This document shows, piece after piece, positions 1 through 5,888 of a stretch of DNA of 8,191 nucleotides. The first letter of the stretch is position 1; each line of letters begins with the position of its first letter. The position numbers and the translations under genes were made by a program. The notes under the pieces are model-generated. The model saw only the letters and a list, made by a program, of their open reading frames with translations. It was not told where the DNA came from and made no database searches. Location: contig DNQP01000304.1 of the NCBI GenBank assembly GCA_003500955.1, forward strand, positions 15,865-24,055, read 5' to 3'. Source of the stretch: Curvibacter sp. (GTDB lineage Bacteria; Pseudomonadota; Gammaproteobacteria; Burkholderiales; Burkholderiaceae_C).

Positions 1-24
1 GCCTGCGCCTGCGCCTGCGCCGGC
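1..24 (+). repeat. Hexanucleotide tandem repeat encoding a Pro-Ala linker
   Basis: Three perfect copies of GCCTGC are followed by an imperfect fourth, GCCGGC. In the reading frame of the downstream DUF4399-type gene this encodes alternating Pro-Ala, a typical flexible linker between a signal peptide or N-terminal domain and the folded part. The array may continue to the left of the window, so its true length is unknown. Such short tandem repeats can vary in copy number by slippage without breaking the frame, because the unit is six bases. Confidence 0.6.
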
Positions 25-769
25 GATCGCCGCATCCCAGGTACCCGAGATCGTCCCCCACCCCTGGGTCACCTTGCCGCCCACGCGTTCGCCCGAGTCC
101 TATTTCACCAACCTCAAGGATGAGGAGGTCCGCGAGTCGCCCGTGCTGCTGCGTTTCGGTCTGTCCTTGCGCGGCCTGGTGCCTGCGGGCAAGACGGCGG
201 GGCGCGCCGGGCACCACCATCTGCTGGTCAACCAGCCGCTGCCGTTGGATTTCACCAAGCCGCTGCCCTTCACCGAGCAATACATCCACTTCGGCAAGGG
301 CCAGATGGAGACCGTGCTCAACCTGCCGCCGGGCAAGTACGAGCTGCGCATGCTGCTGGCCGATGAGGGGCACATCCCCTTCTTCGTCTACAGCAAGCCG
401 CTGACGTTGACCATCAGCAAGCAGAACAAGGACGTGAACCCGGCCAGCCTCGCCGGGCCGGCGCGCGTCGAGATCCTGAGCCCGCCGCCCGGTGAAACCC
501 TGCGTCCGCCCTTCCGCGTGCAGTTCCACGCCAGTGGTTACAACATCTCGCACGTGGGTGCCAAGGTGCCGGACACCGGGCACTTCCGCCTGGTGCTGGA
601 ACGCGCCGGTCGCAAGCCCGAGGTGCTGAACTTCCTGGCCGGTCAGACCGAGGTCTGGCTCAATCCGCCGGCCGATGACTACGCGTTGCGCCTGGAGCTG
701 GTCAACGGCGTCACCGGCGCCGTCATGGCCCAGGCCGAGCCGCAGGCGCTCAAGGTTGTCGCGCGCTGA
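2..769 (+). CDS. DUF4399 domain protein with a second diverged repeat (5' partial)
   Basis: The reading frame is open to the left edge, so the start lies outside. A TTG at 74 is available but is probably not the start, because Pro-Ala-rich coding sequence runs in frame before it. The visible 255 residues begin with a PAPAPA linker. A DUF4399-like domain follows at about residues 46-140, with the motifs GHHHLLV and [20 protein letters not shown] and a later HIPF. A second, diverged copy fills about residues 154-253: TGHFRLVLE aligns with the GHHHLLV segment, and [23 protein letters not shown] with the [23 protein letters not shown] segment. The fold is probably a beta-sandwich, and the family is usually periplasmic or secreted, but no signal peptide is visible because the N terminus is missing. 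Biochemical function is unknown. The gene converges with the phosphatase gene, only 9 bases separating the two stop codons. Confidence 0.8.
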   Translation, partial: PAPAPAPAIAASQVPEIVPHPWVTLPPTRSPESYFTNLKDEEVRESPVLLRFGLSLRGLVPAGKTAGRAGHHHLLVNQPLPLDFTKPLPFTEQYIHFGKGQMETVLNLPPGKYELRMLLADEGHIPFFVYSKPLTLTISKQNKDVNPASLAGPARVEILSPPPGETLRPPFRVQFHASGYNISHVGAKVPDTGHFRLVLERAGRKPEVLNFLAGQTEVWLNPPADDYALRLELVNGVTGAVMAQAEPQALKVVAR

Positions 770-778
770 GGCGCGTGT

Positions 779-1597
779 TCAGGGGCGCAGCAAGGCCTGC
801 GCCAGCTCGGCAAAACCCCTGCCGCGCTCACCCTGGGTGATGTAGCGCGGCTTGTGCTGGAGTTGCGATTCGAAGCGCCGGATATTGGCCACGCCCACGC
901 TGTGGACGAAGTGCTGGAACATGGGCTGGTCGTTGCCCGAGTCACCGACGAAGACCCAGCGGTCCAGCTCCTGCGTCAGGTCGCGCCCGTAGAGCTCGCG
1001 CACGATCCAGCGCGCGCCCCGCCATTTGTTGAAGTCCTCAAAGCAGCCGTGGATGTGGATGCTGCTGACCGTGGTGTACATGCCGGCACCTTGCAGGATG
1101 GCCAGGATCTGCTGCACGGCCACGGGCGGCAGCTGCGTGTGTTCGTTGTAGTCGAAGGCCAGGTCGGTCTCGCGCCCGCCCGCGTCGCGGGCCCGCAGCG
1201 CGCCCGGCACTTCGGCCAACACTTGGGCGGCCACCTGCTCCATGCGCGCCTGCAGTGCGCTGCGCGTCGCAGCGTCCTGCTGGTACAGCTTGGACAGAGG
1301 CCGGCGAGTGTTGCTTGCAGTTCCGTGCGTGGGCACGAGCGCCAGCGCGCCGTTCTCGGCCACCATGGCGTCGGCAGGCCAGGGCGCCGAGCCACTGCCA
1401 TCCATCAGCGGCACACACCAACCGATGTGCCGGCCGGTGATGGGCAAGACCGCCAGGCCCGCCGCCTTCAGATCGGCCAGGGCCTGCAGGGCCTCGGGCG
1501 TGATGGCGCCCTCGGTCGTCAGCGTGTCGTCGATGTCGGTGAACACGCCGGTGATGCGGCGGCGCTGTTCGGCAGGCCAGTGGGTCAGGGGAAGCAT
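779..1597 (-). CDS. HAD superfamily hydrolase, subfamily IIB (Cof/sucrose-phosphatase-like)
   Basis: A 272-residue cytoplasmic phosphatase of the haloacid dehalogenase superfamily. Motif I is FTDIDDTLT with nucleophile Asp21 and acid/base Asp23. Motif II is PITGR with Thr54. Lys191 in DFNKWRGAR is the likely motif III lysine, and motif IV is VFVGDSGNDQPMF with Asp219 and Asp223 as metal ligands. The stretch between motifs II and III (about 60-185) is the size and place of a C2-type cap, which puts it in subfamily IIB with Cof-like, sucrose-phosphate and mannosyl-3-phosphoglycerate phosphatases. All catalytic residues are present, so it should be active. The substrate cannot be read from the sequence, but a sugar phosphate is a reasonable guess. 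The ATG start at 1597 sits 18 residues before motif I, as usual, though no strong Shine-Dalgarno precedes it. The gene is divergent from the alpha/beta hydrolase gene across 53 bases. Confidence 0.9.
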   Translation of the reverse strand: MLPLTHWPAEQRRRITGVFTDIDDTLTTEGAITPEALQALADLKAAGLAVLPITGRHIGWCVPLMDGSGSAPWPADAMVAENGALALVPTHGTASNTRRPLSKLYQQDAATRSALQARMEQVAAQVLAEVPGALRARDAGGRETDLAFDYNEHTQLPPVAVQQILAILQGAGMYTTVSSIHIHGCFEDFNKWRGARWIVRELYGRDLTQELDRWVFVGDSGNDQPMFQHFVHSVGVANIRRFESQLQHKPRYITQGERGRGFAELAQALLRP

Positions 1598-1650
1598 GGG
1601 CGATGAAGCAAAATCGCAGCAACTTTAACTGAGACGCCTGCATCACCTGT

Positions 1651-2541
1651 ATGAAAGAAAACGAACTGCCCGTACAGGGCACACAGCACTGGGTGCTGCA
1701 GGACGCGCTGCGCCTCTTCGTCTGGGAGAAATACCAGGGCAGCCCCCAAGGCAAGCCCGTGCTGGTGCTGGCCCACGGCTCGGCCACGGCCGGGCGCGAA
1801 AGCTTCGACCTCAAGGTGCCGGGCCGACCCGAGTACAGCCTGATGGACTTCCTGGCGAAACAGGGCTTCGACGTCTTCGCGCCCGACATGCGCGGCTTCG
1901 GCAGCTCCACCAAACCCGAGGGGCACATCACGACCGAGCAGGCGGCGTCTGACCTGCATGCCGTGGTGGACTTCATCTGCCAACTGCGCGGCGTGCCGCA
2001 GGTGCAGCTGCTGGCCTGGTCCTGGGGCACACAGTACGGCGGCCAGTTCGTGATGGCACACCCCGATAAGGTGGCGCGCTACGCCGCCTATGCGCAGATG
2101 CACGCCGAGAGCCCGGATCTCAAGGCTCGGCGTGAGCGTCTGGCGACCTTCCAGCGCGCGCCCTACATCCGCATCACGGAACAAGGCTGGAAGCTGCGCT
2201 TCAACTCCCTCACCCCAGCGGAGGTCAACGACCCGCTGGTCATGGACGCCTTCGCCAAGGCCGCGGCCCTGGTCGAACTCAAGTCACCCACGGGCCCGCA
2301 GGTGGACCTGCTGACGCGCCAGCCGCTGATTGATGCCACCAAGATCACGGTGCCGACGATGCTGATCCATGGCCAGTACGACGACGTGGCCGACCTCGAG
2401 GGCCTGCTGCCCTTCTTCACCGCGCTGCCCCACCCGGACAAGCAGTACACCGTAGTGCCCGAAGGCGGGCACATGCTGCACCTGCAGAAGGGGTACGCGC
2501 GCTTTCAGCGTGCGGTGGCGGACTGGTTCGTCATACGTTGA
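1651..2541 (+). CDS. Alpha/beta-fold hydrolase with A-x-S-x-G nucleophile elbow
   Basis: A 296-residue protein of normal length for a single-domain alpha/beta hydrolase, with no signal peptide, so probably cytoplasmic. The oxyanion-hole segment is VLVLAHGSATAG (residues 37-48), followed by APDMRGFGSS (77-86), typical of the beta4 region. The predicted triad is Ser124 in LLAWSWGTQYGG, Asp244 in LIHGQYDDVA and His274 in PEGGHMLH. The elbow reads A-W-S-W-G rather than the usual G-x-S-x-G. The change is conservative and found in some families, so activity is expected. The cap region between about 150 and 225 is short and does not identify a substrate. Esterase, lipase or C-C hydrolase activity are all possible. 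The start at 1651 has only a weak upstream purine signal. A REP-like inverted repeat begins 15 bases after the stop and may help end the transcript. Confidence 0.88.
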   Translation: MKENELPVQGTQHWVLQDALRLFVWEKYQGSPQGKPVLVLAHGSATAGRESFDLKVPGRPEYSLMDFLAKQGFDVFAPDMRGFGSSTKPEGHITTEQAASDLHAVVDFICQLRGVPQVQLLAWSWGTQYGGQFVMAHPDKVARYAAYAQMHAESPDLKARRERLATFQRAPYIRITEQGWKLRFNSLTPAEVNDPLVMDAFAKAAALVELKSPTGPQVDLLTRQPLIDATKITVPTMLIHGQYDDVADLEGLLPFFTALPHPDKQYTVVPEGGHMLHLQKGYARFQRAVADWFVIR

Positions 2542-2556
2542 GTGCGGAGAGAATCT

Positions 2557-2634
2557 GTTCGGCCTGAGCCTGTCGAAGGCCGGGTGGGTTTCGACCCCTT
2601 CGACAGAGCTCAGGACCGGCGGCTCAACGCGAAC
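2557..2634. repeat. REP-like intergenic inverted repeat (CCTGAGC.TGTCGAAGG family)
   Basis: The left arm at 2563-2579 (CCTGAGCCTGTCGAAGG) is complementary to the right arm at 2597-2614 with a single bulged base. The loop of about 17 bases contains GGGTTTCGACC. Outer bases GTTCG (2557-2561) and CGAAC (2630-2634) can also pair. From general knowledge, elements with the core GAGCCTGTCGAAGG occur in many copies between genes of Burkholderiales and some Gammaproteobacteria and resemble REP/RAYT-type repeats. The hairpin lies 15 bases past the alpha/beta hydrolase stop and could act as a transcript-end stabiliser. There is no T-tract, so it is not a standard intrinsic terminator. Copy number elsewhere in the genome cannot be seen from here. 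Confidence 0.7.
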
Positions 2635-2651
2635 GGGGCGCAGGGTGTCTC

Positions 2652-2680
2652 TGGACAAAATATGAGCGCAGCGATAAAGT
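2652..2680 (+). promoter_or_regulatory. Predicted sigma70 promoter of the toxin-antitoxin operon
   Basis: A -35-like TGGACA (2652-2657, five of six matches to TTGACA) is separated by 17 bases from a -10-like TAAAGT (2675-2680, four of six matches to TATAAT). Transcription would start near 2687, leaving a leader of only about 20 bases before the antitoxin ATG. The -10 overlaps the left half of the 21-base palindrome, the geometry expected for repression by the operon's own antitoxin. Predicted from sequence only. Confidence 0.5.
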
Positions 2681-2696
2681 AAGGAATCCTTACTTT
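2676..2696. promoter_or_regulatory. Perfect 21-base palindrome, likely antitoxin operator
   Basis: Two exact 10-base arms (AAAGTAAGGA and TCCTTACTTT) flank one central A. The site ends 12 bases before the antitoxin start and overlaps the predicted -10. Antitoxins with AbrB/MazE-type swapped-hairpin DNA-binding domains commonly repress their own operons through such palindromes. It is AT-rich in a GC-rich setting, which makes chance occurrence unlikely. An alternative reading is an RNA hairpin in the leader, but the predicted start point falls inside the palindrome, which favours a DNA operator. Confidence 0.7.
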
Positions 2697-2708
2697 GCGC
2701 CATCTGCC

Positions 2709-3014
2709 ATGCTCGCCAAGATCACTGCCAAGAACCAGCTCACCCTGCCCAAAAGCGCCACGCAGGCCGTGGGCGCCACCGAGTACCTGGACGTGCAGGT
2801 GCGTGACGGCCAGATCATCCTGACGCCGGTGCGCATCCAGCGCGGTGACGCCGTGCGTGCCAAGCTGTCTGAGCTGGGGCTGGGTGAGGCCGACGTGGCC
2901 GATGCCGTGCGCTGGGCCCGCGCGTCGGCCGTCGCGCCGATCGCGGCCGAGCCGGTCAAGGTCTACGCTGCAGCGAAGAAAAAACCCGCCGCCCGCAAAA
3001 CGGCCAGGAAATGA
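2709..3014 (+). CDS. AbrB/MazE/SpoVT-like antitoxin
   Basis: A 101-residue antitoxin. Residues 1-45 form an AbrB-type DNA-binding domain: MLAKITAKNQLTLPKSA is the typical start of the swapped-hairpin fold (compare xxKITxKGQxTLPK), followed by YLDVQVRDGQIILTPV. Residues about 46-72 (RGDAVRAKLSELGLGEADV...) look helical and probably make the toxin-binding segment. The tail (89-101) is rich in Lys, Arg and Ala (AAAKKKPAARKTARK) and probably disordered, contacting DNA or toxin. The protein should neutralise the PIN toxin encoded next and repress the operon through the palindrome upstream. The last codon and stop overlap the toxin start (ATGA at 3011-3014). No good Shine-Dalgarno lies in front of its ATG. 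The AAGGA inside the palindrome is too far away at 23 bases, so initiation may be weak. Confidence 0.87.
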   Translation: MLAKITAKNQLTLPKSATQAVGATEYLDVQVRDGQIILTPVRIQRGDAVRAKLSELGLGEADVADAVRWARASAVAPIAAEPVKVYAAAKKKPAARKTARK

Positions 3015-3454
3015 GCGCACCCCTGCGCGTGGTGCTCGACACCAACGTGGTGCTCTCCGCGCTGGTCTTCGGCGGTGGCCTGCCGGGCGCGGTGCGCGTG
3101 GCCTGGCAAAGCGGCGCGCTGCGCCCGCTGGCCAGTGCGGCCACGGTGCAGGAGCTGGTGCGCGTGCTGGCCTATCCCAAGTTCCGCCTGAGCACGGCCG
3201 AGCAGGAGGAGCTGGTGGCCGACTATCTGCCTTATGTGCAGACAGTGCGCATCCCGAACCCGCCGCCTGTGGTCCCGGCCTGCCGTGACCCGCTGGACGA
3301 GCCATTCATACAGCTGGCGTTGGCGGGCAAGGCGCGGGTGCTGGTCAACGGGGACAGGGATCTGCTGGCTGTGGTGGATGCCTTTGCCAAGGCCGGCGGA
3401 TGTCCGATCGTGAGTCTGGAGGCGTTTTGCCGGCAGCAGTGCTTGAACGTGTAG
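3011..3454 (+). CDS. PIN-domain toxin of a type II toxin-antitoxin pair (COG1569-like)
   Basis: A 147-residue PIN-domain protein, predicted to be a metal-dependent ribonuclease whose activity is blocked by the preceding antitoxin. The N-terminal strand RVVLDTNVVLSAL carries Asp10. Glu48 lies in ATVQELVRVLAYPKF. CRDPLDEPFIQLAL supplies Asp93 and Asp96, and VLVNGDRDLLAV supplies Asp115 and Asp117. The acidic cluster of the PIN active site is therefore intact. The pattern DPxDxxFxxLALxxxAxxLVxGDxDLL is that of the COG1569 'putative toxin, PIN family' group. The start overlaps the antitoxin stop by four bases, and AGGAA sits almost against the ATG, so translation probably depends on coupling to the antitoxin. 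Target RNA is unknown. Composition matches the high-GC surroundings. Confidence 0.9.
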   Translation: MSAPLRVVLDTNVVLSALVFGGGLPGAVRVAWQSGALRPLASAATVQELVRVLAYPKFRLSTAEQEELVADYLPYVQTVRIPNPPPVVPACRDPLDEPFIQLALAGKARVLVNGDRDLLAVVDAFAKAGGCPIVSLEAFCRQQCLNV

Positions 3455-3495
3455 CAGGCAGAAGTATGGATCGATTGCTCTGTAGCCTTGGTCTT

Positions 3496-4026
3496 CTACC
3501 GACGATTCCATGAATTAGGCACGTCCTCTATCCCACTGCTATTGCTGGAGATGCCTAGGCATTGACTTAGCCCCCCAATGACTAAGACAGCCGCTAAAAA
3601 GACGAGAACCGATTTGATCATCCGAAACAAGTTGCCTAGAGTTCGCCTAAAAGTGTTAGCCAAGGCTATGTACAGAAGGCCCGCGACTGCTATGAGACCG
3701 GCAACCCACGTCAACATCAAACGACCACTGCCATCCTCTGTGCGTTCCATTTCTCGAGCAGCGTAAAGCAAGAGGAATATGCTGGCTATGGTCAGTAAGA
3801 GCGGCCAAGCGGACGAAGGGCTTTCTCCTGCTGTTGATAAATCTGCTTGTTGATCGACAGTTGGCGTCGAGGCGACCTGCTCATGGGGCGAGTTTGCGGG
3901 GGGTGTCGGTGGAGGCTCATTTGGGTACGGAGGAAGTTCGCAGAGTAACTTGCAGTGCCGACCAGAGGGTGATCGCCAAGCATTCCAGCATTGGCGCTTT
4001 GCGGTTTCTAGCAGTTCAGGATTCAT
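3496..4026 (-). CDS. Hypothetical three-helix membrane protein in AT-richer DNA
   Basis: I do not recognise this 176-residue protein. The ATG at 4026 is chosen because GGGAG lies about nine bases before it on the coding strand. An in-frame TTG further upstream at 4092 would lie inside the predicted promoter. Residues 1-30 are polar with Cys13, Cys25 and Cys29. Residues 31-73 are rich in Pro, Ser and Thr (LPPYPNEPPPTPPANSP). Three hydrophobic segments follow at about 74-90 (WPLLLTIASIFLLLYAA), 103-122 (LMLTWVAGLIAVAGLLYIAL) and 138-155 (IKSVLVFLAAVLVIGGLSQ), and then a polar tail. There is no signal peptide, so the N-terminal part is either a cytoplasmic or an extracytoplasmic soluble arm. G+C is near 50%, far below the flanks, suggesting recent acquisition. 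The gene converges with the toxin gene (41 bases between stops) and lies downstream of prfC on the same strand but with its own likely promoter. Confidence 0.62.
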   Translation of the reverse strand: MNPELLETAKRQCWNAWRSPSGRHCKLLCELPPYPNEPPPTPPANSPHEQVASTPTVDQQADLSTAGESPSSAWPLLLTIASIFLLLYAAREMERTEDGSGRLMLTWVAGLIAVAGLLYIALANTFRRTLGNLFRMIKSVLVFLAAVLVIGGLSQCLGISSNSSGIEDVPNSWNRR

Positions 4027-4063
4027 TCCTGCCTCTCCCACTACATATGATTTGCGAAACGCT

Positions 4064-4092
4064 ACCTTATGTCGATGAAGTATCAGGGTCAA
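4064..4092 (-). promoter_or_regulatory. Candidate promoter of the hypothetical membrane protein gene
   Basis: Read on the minus strand, TTGACC (4092-4087, five of six matches to the -35 consensus) is followed after 17 bases by TAAGGT (4069-4064, a weak three of six -10). Transcription would begin near 4057, about 30 bases before the ATG at 4026, which agrees with that start and not with the upstream TTG. The -10 is poor, so this is tentative. Confidence 0.35.
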
Positions 4093-4118
4093 GTCTGATC
4101 TCTTGAGCTGTGATTGAC

Positions 4119-5750
4119 CTACCCCGCACTCTGCAACGCCAACCCCGCATGCTCCCGCAGCGGATGGAAATGAATCTTCGGAAAGCGTTCCTGCGCCAAC
4201 CGCACGTCGTACGGTGAAGTGCAGAGGTAGGCCAGCGTATCGGCCGCGTCGCGCGCCAGGCGCTGCGGGTAGGCGTCGCAGAAGGCCTTGAGCTCGGCCG
4301 GTGTGTCGGCGGTGATCCAGCGCGCGCCCGTGTACTGGCAGCCTTCCAGGCGCACATCGGCGTCGTACTCGCTCTTGAGGCGGTGCTGCACCACTTCGAA
4401 CTGCAGCTGGCCCACGGCGCCCAGCAGCATATTGCCACCCATCTCGGGTTTGAACACCTGGATGGCGCCTTCCTCGCCGAGCTGGGCCAGGCCCTGCTGC
4501 AGCTGCTTGGTGCGCAGCGGGTTCTTGAGCACCACGGTCATGAAGAGTTCGGGGGCGAAGAAGGGCAGGCCGGTGTACTGCAGGGCAATCGATCCGTCGG
4601 TGATGGTGTCGCCGAGCTGCACGCCGCCGTGGGTGGTGAAGCCCACGATGTCGCCGGCATAGGCTTCTTCCACGGCTTCGCGGCGCTGGCTCATGAAGGT
4701 CACCACGGAGGTCGGGCGCAGTTCCTTGGCCGAGCGCTGCACCTTGAGCTTCATGCCCGGCGCGTACTTGCCCGAGCAGACACGTACGAAGGCGATGCGG
4801 TCGCGGTGGTTGGCGTCCATGTTCGCCTGGACCTTGAAGACCACACCCGAGAAGGCGTGGTCGTCAGGCTGCATTTCTTTCACCACGGTCTGCTTGTTCA
4901 CGACCAGCGAGCTGGTGCGCGGGCCGGGCGAGGGGGCCAGGTCCACGAGGGCGTCCAGCACTTCCATCACGCCGAAGTTGTTCACGCCCGAGCCGAAGAA
5001 CACCGGGGTCTGCTTGCCGGCGAGGAAGGCCGCGCGGTCGAAGGCGGGGGATGCGCCGGTGGCGAGTTCCATGCTCTCCACCGCGGCGTCGTACTCGGCG
5101 CCGAAGCGGGCCTGCAGGGCGGCTGTGTCGCTGACGGGGATGGTTTCGAAATCCTGCGGACGGCGTTCGCTGCCCGATTCGAAGACCGTCATGGCCTGGG
5201 TGCGCAAATTGATGATGCCGCCGAAGCTCTTGCCCTGGCCCACGGGCCAGGTCATGGGCACGCAGGGCATGCCGAGTTCACGCTCCACCTCGTCCAGGAT
5301 GTCCAGCGGGTCGCGCACCTCGCGGTCCATCTTGTTGACGAAGGTGATGATGGGTGTGTCGCGCTGGCGGCAGACCTCGATCAGGCGGCGCGTCTGCGCT
5401 TCCACGCCGTTGGCGGCGTCGATGACCATCAGCGCCGAGTCCACGGCGGTCAGCACGCGGTAGGTGTCTTCCGAGAAATCCTTGTGGCCGGGGGTGTCGA
5501 GCAGGTTGATGACATGGTCGCGGTACTGCATCTGCATCACCGAGCTGGCCACCGAGATGCCGCGCTGCTTCTCGATCTCCATCCAGTCGCTGGTGGCGTG
5601 GCGGCTGGCCTTGCGGCCTTTGACGGCGCCGGCGATCTGGATCGCGCCCGAGAACAGCAGCAGCTTTTCCGTCAGCGTCGTTTTACCGGCGTCGGGATGC
5701 GAGATGATGGCAAAGGTGCGGCGGCGCCGCGTTTCGGGAGCGTAGGACAC
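4119..5750 (-). CDS. prfC: Peptide chain release factor 3
   Basis: A translational GTPase of 543 residues (E. coli RF3 has 529) that removes RF1 and RF2 from the ribosome after peptide release. The G1 motif is ISHPDAGKTT (residues 16-25 from the GTG), the switch region is EKQRGISVASSVM, G3 is LLDTPGHKDFSEDTYR and G4 is FVNKMDRE, all in the form specific to RF3 rather than EF-G or LepA. Domain II follows (VVFKVQANMDANHRDRIAFVRVCSGKY), then the RF3 C-terminal domain (GAVGQLQFEVVQHRLKSEYDADV). The GTG at 5750 is chosen because the sequence VSYAPETRRRRTFAIISH matches the usual RF3 N terminus and a GGAA lies seven bases upstream. The frame stays open to a TTG at 5792, but those residues (RAARARPTEAG) are unlike the family. 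The gene is divergent from the nitronate monooxygenase gene. No clear terminator follows. Confidence 0.96.
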   Translation of the reverse strand: MSYAPETRRRRTFAIISHPDAGKTTLTEKLLLFSGAIQIAGAVKGRKASRHATSDWMEIEKQRGISVASSVMQMQYRDHVINLLDTPGHKDFSEDTYRVLTAVDSALMVIDAANGVEAQTRRLIEVCRQRDTPIITFVNKMDREVRDPLDILDEVERELGMPCVPMTWPVGQGKSFGGIINLRTQAMTVFESGSERRPQDFETIPVSDTAALQARFGAEYDAAVESMELATGASPAFDRAAFLAGKQTPVFFGSGVNNFGVMEVLDALVDLAPSPGPRTSSLVVNKQTVVKEMQPDDHAFSGVVFKVQANMDANHRDRIAFVRVCSGKYAPGMKLKVQRSAKELRPTSVVTFMSQRREAVEEAYAGDIVGFTTHGGVQLGDTITDGSIALQYTGLPFFAPELFMTVVLKNPLRTKQLQQGLAQLGEEGAIQVFKPEMGGNMLLGAVGQLQFEVVQHRLKSEYDADVRLEGCQYTGARWITADTPAELKAFCDAYPQRLARDAADTLAYLCTSPYDVRLAQERFPKIHFHPLREHAGLALQSAG

Positions 5751-5888
5751 GGGAATTCCAGCTTCGGTGGGGCGGGCCCGGGCGGCCCGCAACGGACGGG
5801 CAGTGCGCGGCGCGGTGGGCGCCGGGACTGCGTGGCCGCAATTTTATCCGGCCGGGGCTATAGTCGGTGCCCTGCTTCAGGAGGACAC
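5751..5888. promoter_or_regulatory. Divergent promoter region between prfC and the nitronate monooxygenase gene
   Basis: This 138-base region must carry both promoters. On the plus strand TATAGT (5859-5864) is a good -10 placed 25 bases before the flavoprotein ATG, but no convincing -35 lies 16-18 bases before it. On the minus strand TAAAAT (5846-5841) is a good -10 for prfC, again without a clear -35, and gives a leader of about 85 bases. That leader is very GC-rich and holds two inverted repeats: GCGGGC/GCCCGC (5772-5777 with 5785-5790), and an imperfect one with arms CAGT..GGCGC and GCGCC..ACTG (5801-5830). Confidence 0.4.

Noticed and set aside
762..775. A CGCGC/GCGCG hairpin with a TGAG loop between the convergent DUF4399 and phosphatase genes as a bidirectional terminator
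   Set aside because: Only five base pairs, no T-tract on either side, and such pairs arise easily by chance at this GC content.
1600..1617. A GCGAT/ATCGC inverted repeat in the divergent region between the phosphatase and hydrolase genes as an operator
   Set aside because: Too short, with an eight-base spacer, and no nearby regulator gene or clear promoter to give it meaning.
1038..2030. A 330-codon minus-strand open frame across the phosphatase and alpha/beta hydrolase genes
   Set aside because: It covers two genes with intact catalytic motifs in other frames, and its own translation is Arg/Ala/Gly-rich with no family signature.
2284..2703. A minus-strand open frame through the REP-like repeat (PVLSSVEGVETHPAFDRLR)
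   Set aside because: This string is the usual mistranslation of the REP-like element. It is not a gene.
4089..4106. A TCAAG/CTTGA inverted repeat after prfC as its terminator
   Set aside because: A five-base stem with an eight-base loop and no T-run. It also overlaps the better-supported -35 of the next gene.
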